DNA of 64,000 nt, taken from Monilinia fructicola. Lineage: Eukaryota > Ascomycota > Leotiomycetes > Helotiales > Sclerotiniaceae. Within the stretch, counting starts at the first letter, position 1; every line of letters begins with the position of its first letter. The stretch lies in contig VICG01000011.1 in NCBI GenBank assembly GCA_008692225.1, positions 434,001 through 498,000 of the forward strand. The letters are read 5' to 3'. Position numbers and translations under genes: made by a program. The notes below the pieces were generated by a model that was not told the origin of the DNA, made no database searches, and saw only the letters and a program-made list of their open reading frames with translations. This document shows, in pieces, positions 34,900 to 46,675 of this stretch.

Positions 34900-35378
34900 A
34901 TGGTAAACGATCCTTCCTTTCTATCAAATTACTTTTTTTGAAGTTGATACTTGAGTTCTCAACTGATTGATATTGGGATTTTAGTCATCTAAAAATGATA
35001 CAACTTCTTCTACTCCTCCTTGCCAATCTAAAGCTGTATGTTGTGCCATCCATCACTTAATCTCTCTTTGTTTTCATATACATCATAGACCTAAAGCTGA
35101 CAACATCAATGAAGTGTGCAATCCAAGGTTAATCAGCTCCCTCCCTCTCTCCCTCTCTCCCTTTTTGGCTTTGAGGAAATCTGACTGATATATTCCATAC
35201 ACTAGATTGTCTTGTAAAGAACAATTACAATGAAGACAAATGCAGATCACAAGTTGATGCTCTCTATGATTGCTGTAATGCATTCTATGAAAAGAATGGT
35301 GATGATGCAAAGAGTGTTTCTTGTCCCAAAGCAAATCTACTACGATTGAAGATGAAGCAGAGATCTGAACAGAAGTAG
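34900..35378 (+). CDS. CMC4: CMC4-like twin-cysteine mitochondrial intermembrane-space protein
   Basis: Four exons (34900-34902, 34985-35035, 35115-35127, 35206-35378) splice in frame to 79 residues, close to the ~73 of yeast Cmc4. Exon 1 is the ATG alone, followed directly by GTAAAC; exon 3 is a 13-nt microexon. Introns are 82, 79 and 78 bp; the second uses an AAG acceptor. The product contains PPCQSKACAIQDC, then KCRSQVDALYDCC, SCPKANLLRLKMKQR. Cysteine pairs in a CHCH-type arrangement and the CAIQDCL and LKMKQR blocks are hallmarks of Cmc4, imported by the Mia40 relay and linked to respiratory-chain assembly. The only long open frame over the locus is on the opposite strand and is spurious. 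Splicing was inferred by hand, but all four junctions keep frame and recover conserved residues. Confidence 0.85.
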
Positions 35379-36098
35379 CAATGATTGATAGGTAGAGAGA
35401 GAAAGAGAGAGAGATGGGTATGAGATTTCAAAATGGTCATGGAGGCTCTTCACATCCCCCATTTGTACTGTACTACAATTGTACTTTGATAGTATGATGC
35501 CACAGATATGTAACACAATCAGTATTAATATCAACATCAACATCAACATCACCCTAACATCAATATCACCACCCATTCAAACATTCACATCCATAAAATA
35601 TCATACGCACATAATCAAAAACTACAAGTCCACTTGCAAAAAGATGTAACTCTCCAAGTTTACTGCCATCCTTCAAACCTTCGAAAAGATCAGGTAACGG
35701 AAACAGGAAGAGTCGTTAATATGGCCGATCATGAGCGCGCAAAGAGATCCCTATGGACCTAACCAAACATTGAAGGCTTGATTCGAGACTCTAATTAGAA
35801 GGGCGGTTAAGACATTTGTGAAGAAAAAAGTTCCAAAATTGTAGAAGAAAAATCTCTTAAGTAGAAGATTTCCTTAGCGTCAATTCTGAGTATCACGCTA
35901 AACCTAGTCGGTCAGATAGAATCCCTGACATCTAAGGACGCGACTAAAAGTTTCCCAAGGCCGTGAAGCTTCAATTTTAATGATTTAGTCCATGCATTGT
36001 CAACATTGAACATAATATACCTAATACCTTCCACCTACCACCGACCACCTACCTTACTTCCTTTATATCTTCCCTTGCCAATCTCTACATCAACAATC
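35379..36098. other. Intergenic, short tandem ATCAACATC repeat
   Basis: No gene recognised. Segment 35525-35575 repeats ATCAACATCAACATC-like units. The final ~100 bases before 36099 are pyrimidine-rich (CTACCACCGACCACCTACC), a likely leader of the nucleoporin gene. Confidence 0.5.
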
Positions 36099-39000
36099 AT
36101 GGCGCCTATGGCAACGCGCAATTCTGTTATGAATAATCATACAAACGGATTGGATGTACCAAAGTCTCAGGTAACCTTGGAAATATAAACTGGCCCGGAA
36201 TGATATCGCTGCTTAGGTATTGAAGCTGACTTGAGCTTTCCATTTCTAGAATTTTAAAGAGGGAAGTTGGCAGCTTGTAACTGTAAGTTAGGTTTTGGGG
36301 GGAATGTAAGCTAAATTGTTCAAGAATGTTAGTTAACATCAAGCGCAGCCTGAATCAAGATTTGAAAGAGAACTTTCCGAAGACCCTTCTTCTTATGATG
36401 GGATGTCGCGCTATGGTGAAGAGCAAGAGCCAGGTCAGTATTGCGCATTTACTGTTATAGTCATTATGCGCCCTTTACAATCACTAATCTTCTGTATGAT
36501 AGTTGAATATGAAAAACCAGCCATGATCGAAAGTCCAGGAGAAACGGAAGCCGTCCTGTATCCCCTTCAAGATGCCGCAAATCGAGTTGGAAATGAGGTT
36601 GAGAAATTCGCGGAATTTCTTGATGGATATAACCCTTTGAGGGTGACTGATGGAGATGAGAGACGAGAGATGGCATTCGATTTGATTGAGATTTACCATA
36701 GGACTGCTCTTGATACACTGGACCGTTTACGAGATCGCCATGAATCCGAACGCCGAAGAATGGAGGGTTTGAGTTGGAGAAAGAAGATGAGGGGTTTCAA
36801 AATTGCGCAAGATACTGATGTGATGGAAATGGAGAATTCAGATGAGGAGGAAGAGTTTATAACAACTTCTAGGACGACTGTCAAGGACTTAATACGATGG
36901 GAGCAAGAGGCGCAAACTTGGGATTTGTTAAAAAGATTGGCACGCCTACGATTTCCCAATCCAAATAACGGAAATGAATTTGAGCCTCAGCGGAATCCTA
37001 TTCACCAGTATTCGACCGAACGAGAATATTGGGATAATTTCTTGCAGACTGATAAACTAGCATTGGAACGGAAGACTGTACTTCGATGGCTTCAAGATAC
37101 GGCTGAGGAATCAGGAGAAGAAATTGACGTTTTAGTTCAGGATTTACAACAAAATGCCGATCGAGGAGATATTATCGCACATGGTTGGTTGCACACAAGA
37201 GCAGCCATTAAGCTCCAGAAAAATCAACATTCCTGGCCTCGACCTCTCGATCCTAATTCTCATGAGATACAGAAAATCATGTGGAACGCGTCTAAAACCG
37301 AACCTCTAGTAACTCAGCTTGATCCCGATTCAGTGACCCGTCAAGGCCGAAAGTTGGAGGTACAGGACGAATATTTCGAACGTGCCATTTGGTTGGGATG
37401 TTATGAAATGCTTCGCCGGGGTAAAAGTGCAGCTGAGATCAAGGAATGGTGTATGGATCGAACTGAGGTTTGGAGAGCCGTTAGTATGTCAGGTTTACCA
37501 GATGAGAAGCCACTGGAAAATGAAGAGGAATGTGATGCTGCATCAGGGGCTCTTTGGAGACGCATGTGTTTTGCACTTGCTCGAAAGGGTGGAAATGATG
37601 AATATGAACGAGCAGTATACGGTATTCTTTCTGGCGACATTCAAAGTGTTGAACCTGTCTGCCAATCATGGGACGACTATGTTTTCACACATTACAATGC
37701 CTTGTTGAGAACACAATTCGATAATTATATTCAATCAGGACCTCAAGGATTGATGGATGGCACTCTTAGCTTTGGGACTCTTGACGCTATTGTACTTCAT
37801 GGAGATAACGCGATTGCTGGGAAGCGACTGGTAGAAAGCCTCAAGACAGATCCTCGGACTGCGGAAGAAACCTCACATCCGATGAAAATGCTTCAGGGCG
37901 TATTGATTGGAGACCAATTTGCGGATTTTATTTATCAACAAGGTCTAGCGTTGTCAAAATTTGCAAATGCAGAAACTACCTCAAACTTGATACCTCGATC
38001 GAACGAAGAACCTAAAGATCAAGACATCACCAATTATGTCAATTTGGGCGATCATGAAAGTTTGCGGGTCTTCACTCATGCGATTCTCATTTTCAGAGGT
38101 CTTGGATTAGATTTGGGTGGTATTCTTAAGGAGTCAGTCATTGAGAACGTCATCGTAGCGTATATCAGTTTCTTGCGACTTGCAAATAAAGCAGAATTAA
38201 TTCCTCTGTATTGCTCCCAGCTCTCTGGAGCAAGACGATATGCCACGCTTAGCCGCACTTTAATTGATATTACGGATCATGAACAACGAGTCACCCAAAT
38301 CAGACTAATGAGAGAGTTAGGATTGGATGTACAGCAATTCGTCAACTATCAATCAAGGTTCCTTCTCGCAGATCATCCTGATGGAGCCCAAGGTTATCCA
38401 TCACCTAAAGATTTTCATATTCTCATGGATGACGGTAAGGGGGGTAGAAAGGTCAAGAGAGATTTTATGGGACAGGACTCCGAGACCCTTGATAGGATTG
38501 ACCTACTCCTCATCAGAAGCTTGGAATGGTATCTACTTGTTGATGGACTTTGGTCTGAGACTTTCATGGTCGGTAGAATATTGTATCAACGGTTCTATAG
38601 TAAGTTTCAACTCACCAGTTCTCTTTCAAATGCTAACCATGTATCAGAAAATCTACATCTTTCAGCTGCCTTCACTTTGTCCCAAAGAATACCCAGTTCT
38701 GAAATCGCATTGAGTAAAACTCGAGCGTTATTGGGCGAGAACCTTGATTTCCATGGTTTGGAGTCGCAAGATAATGAAGATCTAACCGAAGTTCTTGACG
38801 GTTCAGCAGACAAGAAAAGACACCTTAAGAGATACATGGTGGAACAAGCGAAGAGCTTCAGAGAACTTGAGACATTAGCTCTAACGCTAGATCGTATAGA
38901 GAGTGTCTGGGGTTTATACTACCTCATTCAAGAGTGAGTTACTTGATATCTGGCATATAAATTAGCACTGACACTTACGCACAAGGGACAACGATATCGA

Positions 39001-39482
39001 GTTACAAAAAACCTGGAAGGGAGTTCTTGCCTCAACTCTTCCGGCGGCCACCATCAGTTCACAGCCACTATTTAATGGATGGTTAACAACAAGCCTACAA
39101 GGTAAGCGGATTGTTTTGACCAATTATCAGAATGTTAACATGTTTATTAGAACAACCCGAATTTGCAAATTTACGAGAGACTTATCTGCCAGAAACTATT
39201 GTGGCATGGATCACAACGTTGGAGATGGCTGGGTCTATGTTGACTCGTGAATTCTTGATGCGTTCAATGGATCTGTCTACTATCATTGCCGGCGAGGATT
39301 CTGATCTACTAGAACTCTTCTCGAAAACTGGAAGAATGCCAGAACTTGTCAATGCACTTGCATCGGCAAGCAAACAACTTCTCATTGCCTCGAGCAAAAC
39401 TAAGAGAAGTTCGACTGCAAGGAATAGCAAAAAAATGAAGGAAAGGGGATGGACAACGGATCTGTGGAACGTCAAGTCATAA
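36099..39482 (+). CDS. NUP84: Nucleoporin Nup84/Nup107, Y-complex scaffold
   Basis: Six exons (36099-36170, 36349-36433, 36503-38599, 38648-38933, 38986-39101, 39151-39482) give 995 residues in frame, matching filamentous-fungal Nup84. The N-terminus is short and polar (MAPMATRNSVMNNH). The rest is an alpha-solenoid without low-complexity breaks. Family landmarks include WEQEAQTWDLLKRLARLRFP, HGWLHTRAAIKLQ, ERAIWLGCYEMLRRG, CQSWDDYVFTHYNALLRTQF, the C-terminal domain contact region WYLLVDGLWSETFMVGRILY, and TGRMPELVNALASASK near the end. Nup84 forms the stem of the Nup84/Nup107-160 complex, binding Nup145C and Nup133 at the nuclear pore. Introns 2 and 4 are multiples of three without stops, so an unspliced frame runs through them and would give a false continuous protein. 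Confidence 0.95.
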
Positions 39483-41297
39483 AGATATTTTTGATTTGAC
39501 AGTATGGTATGTGATGGGGAAAAGTTCTCATTTGATCTTCAATTATGGAGATGGGAACAGGATGTTGGAAGCTATTAGGATGGACTGGATGGGATAGAAG
39601 GCTGGGAAATGCCCTTTCCCCGCCACTTTTTTTTTGATTGATTTTTAGGACTTCATGTCAGCAACGATTGCATTGTTGGGATGAAAGCAAACACTCGTCG
39701 GGAATTTAAGATAAGAGAAAGGCGCGGGTGTAATAAGTTTGCGAATCATAATGAATTGTACAAGTATTAGGTATATACAAATTTCCATCCAGGAGTTGTG
39801 GATTATATCGACCTATCACCAGAGATGATAGATAGATATATGTGTTATGTCTCGTTGGTGTGGTGTTTCACATATCAAACTTTAGTCAGCTCCCACCATC
39901 CAACAAAATCTTCCACCCTTTGCACCTATCAAATGGTTCAGATGGCTTCGTATCTGAGTATCTGAATAATCATATTCCCACATGGGTGCGCATGGTGGAA
40001 GCTGACTCGGTCGGTCCCTATGCTTCCAATCAGGGCACAGCACTGCACAGCACTGCACTGCACAGCACAGCACATAAGCTGGGAATGAATGAATGAATGT
40101 TGTATTATCCCTTGGGTGTCCCCTTGGGTGTCCTATCCTTGGGTATGGTACCTAGGTGCGCGGGTATTGTTAGTCACTTTCAGGTTGAGTAGGGATGAGT
40201 GAGTGTAGAATGGATGGATGGATGAATGATTGATAGGGTATTTGGTTGTTGGCTTATGTATGAGTTTATGGGTTTATGGATGGGTTTGTGTATTGGTTGG
40301 AAGAGAAGGAAGAGAAGGAAGGGAAGGGAAGTAGAACGAGAAGATTGCGTGCCGGGTTGATCGATAATTACCTAGGTATGTATTTGGTAGCCTTGGGTGG
40401 ATGGGCTGGGTGGATGGATGGGTTGATGATGGGGAGGCAGATGAATAATAATTAGAGGTGCAAGCTAAGGATGAGTAGGAGGTTACTTTTATATAGATTG
40501 AATACTTTAGCTTTTAGGGCTATTTGTTGTTTGCTTAATTACTTGAGTAAATATATCTGATAAATGTAATAAATAATACTTATATTATAATACTTATATT
40601 AGTATGATAATATCGGATAGTAATAAGTAGCCGGAGAGTGTTAATTAGATTAGTGATTAATTATAGTCGAGTATAAATAGAGGTTAAAGGTTATTTTTTA
40701 TTTAGAATGTTTTATAGATATATATAGATTTTATATAGTAATATGATATTAAGATATTATATTATTTCTTATTTTTTTTAAAAAAAACTATAAATAATAG
40801 ATATGCTTTTTATCTTTATATTATATTTATAAATTTAATTATAGAGTAAAATAATTATTTCTAAAATAATTATAAAATCATTATAAAATAATTATAAAAT
40901 AATTATAAAATATCCATACTCTTTTTCCCTCTTTCTTAGCTAACACGTTCGTCCTATTTTCTTCCTCTTTGTATATCTACTTGTACGAGGTATATTATTT
41001 ATGTCTACATCTAGTCCCTCGATATCTCTTTCTATCTCTCCTTATTATTCTTCTCTGATCAAAATATTATTGACGACGACGACGATGACGATGATGATGA
41101 ATCCCTTCCTTCCATCTACCTATAGCTAGTTCTAACTCACTCTCTTCATGTTCCCATTGCCCCCTCCTCGTAATAAATTTATATCGTACAGTCCCCAGTA
41201 GCTTATTTTAGACGCGATCCCGTGGCTCATTCACAATAATAACCAAGCAACATTCTGAAATCTACAAAGTAATTCCCTGTACAACGAAACAGGTATC
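39483..41297. other. Intergenic with microsatellites and an AT-rich block
   Basis: No gene is recognised. Repeats include GCACAGCACTGCACAGCACT at 40038-40072, a GAATGAATGAATG run at 40083-40098, CCTTGGGTGTC repeated near 40110-40145, GATGGATGGATG near 40211-40225, AGAGAAGGAAG at 40303-40325 and GATGGATGG near 40400-40425. Segment 40490-40915 is AT-rich, with a tandem ATAATTATAAA repeat at 40853-40912, and resembles the other decayed islands. Confidence 0.55.
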
Positions 41298-41329
41298 ATG
41301 GCGACAACATCTTTCATTCAATCACGATC

Positions 41330-44300
41330 ATGTCAACGGTATCCTCTGGCTTATCTTCAGTTGTAACAAACAAAGGCAATTTTGGTCATTTTCGTATTAA
41401 TCAATTTGTTGATACCAATATCGTTAATGCGACCGAGCTCCATCCTAAAATACAGACGCCGAACGCGAATTTAGTTAGTAAATTCAATCTCGACATTACA
41501 TCAACCACAGAGAATTCGATGGCACAATCATCGCGCCCTACTTCTGGTCAGAACAATACAGAACTTACTCCAACCGTCGCACCTGCCAAAACGATACAAA
41601 AAGATCAATCGTCATCATCGCCGAAATCCGGCTTTGGCGCGTTGGAGTTGGTGGAATTGAATTCGAACCCGGTACTCGACGGCGTGTTGGGTCCTAATAA
41701 AGACGGCCGAGTTAGGAATCCCGTTCCATCCAAGCTGAAAGGCAAGACCGATAATAAAAAGGGCAATTTTGGTGTTATGCATATGGCGGCCAGTACGCCA
41801 GGAAAGAAAGAGGCGCTTGGGAAAGATGCTTCAGCTGAACGTGATGCTGCAGCGAGAAGAACAAGTGAGAATACCGCCTCGCGTGCGAAAGCTGCCGCGA
41901 GTGAAAAAATATGCTCCTCCAAAGAAGAGAGGACTCGATGCGGCCAAAAATGAAGGCGGCAATCGCGCGTCCCCGTTTGCTTCACGAGATGAACACAAAC
42001 AACGTGCGAGACCGCTGACTCCAGACGAGACAAAATATGAACAAGCGCGATTGTTGACATTGTTGAGAAGCATCAATCCAGTTACCGTTGTCGATCAAGT
42101 GTGTAAAGCAGTGGCATATTTTGGGGGGATACCTGGTGCACCGCCACCCGAAGATGGTATCTTTCCTGAGAGTGCCAATACAAGAGAGACGGGAGCATTG
42201 TTTATAGGGTGGTTGGCAGAGATATTTCCAGATCTGTCAGCAGCACCAGAAACCACAGCACCCAAGACGCAAGAGACACCTTCTGCCAAAGGAAAGAGGG
42301 GCCGTGGAAGGCCACCAAGAGACTCGAAGGGTCCCGAGAATGGCACATCTGAACCTCCAGGGGCTGCAAACGGTTTCGGATTTGGTCCTGCTGTTCAGGC
42401 TCCAACTTGGGGATTACCTCAATCTGTAGCTCTAGTCAACACTGCACCCCCAATGTCAGCTCCACCTGTTCCAGTCACAGCCGCCGCAATTCCATCAGCA
42501 TCAACGGCAACTCCAAAATTTAATCAACCAATTCAGGCCGAATCTGAGCGACCCGCAACCCCTTTGAAACAACAAATCGAGAATCATGCCCCCGAGACTG
42601 AATCCACAAGCAAGCGAAGAAGGGGTAGACCAAAAGGATCGAGAAATAAGGGAAAGGAAGTACAAACGGGAGGTGATGGCATTGGTGGAACTAGCAATGC
42701 TGATGCCACTACATCAGATCCAGGTCCATCGGAACAACATATTCAGCATCCGCCTACCGCTGCTGTTTGCAAAAATGACGACCGACCAACCGACTTCTTC
42801 AAAGGAATCACCAATTGTGCCAATCACAGACATAAACAACAAGAGTGGCCAGCCACAACTTACATACCCGGCAGAGCATTGGAACACAGACTCAAATGCA
42901 GGCCATAGCTCTGCTGTTCTCCCGCCAGATCAGTATAGCCCGGAAGAACGCGCTGTTCTTGAAGCGTTCCATCCTGACCAAAGTGCACCTGGAGGCCCGG
43001 TTGAATTCAATTCGACTCAGGGAACACCTATAAACAATGGTACTTCTACAGTTGGTGGTGCTCCTGGTGCTCCTGGTGCTGGGGCTGGTGCTGGGGCTGG
43101 TGCTGCTGCTGGTGCTGCTGCTGGTGCTACTTCTGCCGGCGCTGGTGCGCAAAAACGAAAACGTGGCCCTACTAAACCCAAGAATGCTCCAATGACTGCG
43201 TCTCAAAATACTTCAGGATCACAATCTCAAACTGCGCATCCAGCTAAGAATATTAGTCCCCTACCTGCGCCTGCTGAGAGCCCCACGGTGCAAAAGGACA
43301 GCACCTCGAATGTACAATGGGAATCTGTACCTCCTATGGTTGAAACTCTTGTTCCACCGCCCCCGAAGCGACAAAGAAAGCCAAAGGTCCCTGGAGCCAA
43401 TGGTCCTTCCACTGGTAAGAAGACTGGTTCATCGGTTGTCAGTAATGCCACACCACCTATACCACCAAGTTCCATCCCAGATTCCCCGGCTACTTCTGTG
43501 CAAAGCATACAACAAGGTATCCAGCAATCACAACAAAGTACACCTGTCACTCGACCTGCCGATGGCCTTGAAGCTCATTATGCTAGATTTCAAGACCTTG
43601 GGCAACAGAATGGACGTAGTATTACTCCAACAACAATCGCACCTCAGGGGCGTCAACATCAAAAGTCGGCATCGATTCCACAATCGACACCTCAGCAAAT
43701 GGCCCAGCAAACTTCTCAACCGCCACAGCAGGTACAAATGCAACATCAAGCATCACAACAAAGTCATCCTCGAGATGATCAGACTCAGAAGATGACACAG
43801 AGTGTTCCGAGAAATCCATCAAACAGTTATTTCCCGAATCATGCTGCTACCAATTATGTCTCACAATATCCTTCTAATCAAGCCAGTCAACGATATAGCA
43901 CACATCAGCCTTCGCCTCAAATGGCCAATAGCTACCGAGCAGGTGCTATGAGCCAAGCCTCACCACAGTTCTCTCATGCAGAAAACGCCTATCGCACAGC
44001 TAGTCCTCACACCATAACCCAGCCATCACCTTCTTTCTCTCAGCCCGATACCGCGTACCGAACCTCATCATCTCTAGCTAACCCCTCACCCACTTATTCA
44101 CAACCTGAAACCTCCTACAACCCCCGCACAACTTCCCTTTCTACCGCAGCACCATCCTATTCTCAACCCGACTACAAATCCTCGACCATCAATCAAACCT
44201 CCTCATATACCCGCCCCACTCCAACAACTCATCAACAACAATCCTATAATCAATTTGCGGACCCTTCCTACATCGATCTTCCCACCCTTGATCTTCCAAC

Positions 44301-44568
44301 CCTAGGTCATACATCCGCATCTCCCTATGGTCAAGCAAATATGAACAATTTGGGCGGTGGTAGTTCAAGAAGTAATGCAAATACAAATAGTATTTATGGC
44401 ACAAGTTCAGGATTGAGCAATGCTTTTGATGGTGGTTCCAATGACTTATTGAGAGTTAATAGAGCGGGTAGTGGAAGTTATGGGACGGGTGGTAGTGCTG
44501 GGGGCTTTGATGGGGGTGAGGAGATGAGACAGAGGTTAATGAAGGGGATGTTGGGTAGAGAGAGGTGA
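41330..44568 (+). CDS. AT-hook, Gln/Ser/Pro-rich nuclear protein, two apparent frameshifts
   Basis: Three successive frames make one protein of about 1078 residues after removal of one base from each of two A runs, 41904-41909 and 42771-42775. Joined, the first junction reads from KAAASE into APPKKRGLDAAKNEGG. The start is uncertain: an ATG at 41298 lies in another frame. A conserved ~70-residue segment (RPLTPDETKYEQARLLTLLR, VVDQVCKAVAYFGGIPGAPP, ESANTRETGALFIGWLAEIF) lies around residues 220-290 and looks helical. Two AT-hook cores follow: KRGRGRPPR and KRRRGRPKGSRNKGK. A Gly-Ala repeat (GAGAGAGAGAAAGA) precedes another basic patch, KRKRGPTKPK, and later PPPKRQRKPK. The C-terminal half is Gln/Ser/Thr/Tyr-rich with recurring SPSFSQP and TYSQPET phrases. 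AT-hooks bind the minor groove of A/T DNA, so a chromatin or transcription role is likely; I cannot name the family. Confidence 0.75.
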
Positions 44569-46675
44569 TCAAAATTATCAACATGATAGGAAATTTGATG
44601 GTGCGAGATTATCAGGCAATCATTAACTGCGCATCAGAAGTGGACGAAGATTATTCAGAATCTCGGAATCGCATTCCATGATGCTTGAGGATCGAGCTGC
44701 CAAATCTAGTGTTTATCTTGAGACTTCATGATCTTGGGGTCGATAATGGATGTACTCTGAATTGATCATTGCGGAATTACTCAGGGATTGATGTCGAATC
44801 ATCAATACTTTAATATGATGAACCATGTCGATTTTAAGTTTACTTTCATTTCAAATAGTGGTGGATTGAATGGATGCGATCGTATCTGTGCGAAGTGAAT
44901 CTGAATGCGTGGATCAAGTCAAACAACAATTGGGAATGGCAGATGGAAAAGGGCTTTTTTTTTCCTTTATCTTTTATGTGTATGCAAATGGAGATGCGGA
45001 TAAAGATGCAGATGCAGGTGCAAATTTTGTTTCAGCTACCAGGGTGCGATCTAAATTGGATGATTGGCACATTGGAGTGCATGACACTTGAGTACATTTC
45101 TTTATCTTACATTACATTACATTACATTAGTTTATTTAAAGTGGGGAGTCATTTCTTTTGGGAGGGAGGGAGAGAGGGAGGGGAGGATTGCTGAATGAAG
45201 GATTGTTGGTTAAGGGATTGTTGGCTGAGGGATAGGTGATCTTGAGGGATCTCGAGGGGTGATGGAATAGGAAGGGAAGGGAAGGGAAACGTGGAAATTG
45301 TTAGGAGGCTGGTAACAGGAACGTATTAAAGCAGTAATGATGATACCATTTTGATTTCGTTTACCTTGACTTATACTTTGCCTTGCTTGCTGAAATCGTC
45401 TGGTCTATTCATCTTGTCCATCTTCATTCTCCCTTACTTACCCCCTATCTCTTTCTCGCTCCCTCGTTACGTTATATGTCACCAATCTTGTTACTTGAAT
45501 TATAACACTTGATGCGTAATACTTAACGCTCAAATCATCCTCTTCCTCTACCCTTCCTTCTACTCTCTTACTTACCTTTTACATAGGGTGGACATGAGAT
45601 GAGATACAACAGTATAGAACTAACTAAACGAATGGGATCGGATCGGATCAGATCGAATCGGATCAGATCAAATATTAAACTCTACACTCTGTAACTTTTC
45701 CCGTATATATATATAGGTATGGTAGGTACTGCAGGGGTGTGACGATGTACGGCACGCCAGATATCCGTCACGCTTTTAGGGGGATTGATCAGATGTTTAT
45801 GGATGCGAGGAAATTGGTAGATAGATTGGTAGATAAGTAAATAATCAGTAGATAAACGAATGAATGGGCTCCTTCCCCTTCCTTCCCCTCCTTTCCTTGC
45901 ACCCGATAAACAAAAGATGCTCTTGCACGCACTGGCTCTCTGCGCCATCGCGCGAACCCTGGGGAAAATTGCTTCCGCCGTGTGCGAGGCGAGATGAGTC
46001 AAGGGGAATGCGTTTTGGGTGCTGTGTTTGGTATGTGTTGGATGAGTTGCTGGTGCTTGTTTGTTTACTGGTTTATTCGTCTATTCGTCCCATTTTAAAA
46101 TTGCTATACGGTGAAAACGAAGGAGGAGGAGAAGAATCCACATCAGGATATCCAGTGTTGAGATGAGAGCGAGGGTTCTGACGATGCAGTGAGCTTGGTA
46201 AGGCTCGCTATGACGGGGAAAATGTCGAGATGGGAAGTGGATGAGAGGAGTTGGGTGGATGGAGGGATTTGGTGAGGGGGATGATGAATGATAAAATAAT
46301 GCAAAGGGGAAAACTTTTGAGAGGGCGACTGTGAGGATGTTGATTTTGGGTGAGGGGTGGTAGAAGCTGTAGATTTTGTGTCGCGGGAAAGAGATCGGGT
46401 CTTTGGCGTGAAGTTTTTGGGGGTGAGTTGTGGGGATGATATTGGTGAAAGATAATGGATATGAAAAGAGTTTTCGGGGAGATGCTGAGAGATTTATGGA
46501 ATTGGTGTTTTCGGAGAGATAGGACGGCTTGTTCGTTCCCTGGGGAATGTAGAGAAAGTATTCAGGGGGTTTTGAGAACGTGGAGAAAAGAAAAGAACAG
46601 TAGCAATTACCTTTGCAGGGCTGATAGGAAATACCTGAAACAACTGATCGGGCTATTGCGAGCGATATCTCCATA
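44569..46675. other. Intergenic, no gene recognised
   Basis: Short repeats only: TTACATTACATTACATTA at 45108-45129, GGGAGGGAGAGAGGGAGG at 45165-45185, and a GATCGGATCAGATCGAATC tract at 45633-45670 with seven GATC sites in about 40 bp. Open frames on either strand lack domain features. Confidence 0.5.

Noticed and set aside
35083..35334. 83-codon minus-strand frame
   Set aside because: It is antisense to the spliced CMC4-like gene, whose conserved cysteine motifs read on the plus strand.
42892..43822. Minus-strand frames opposite the AT-hook gene
   Set aside because: Ser/Thr/Arg-rich composition mirrors the Gln/Ala repeats of the real gene; no independent motif.
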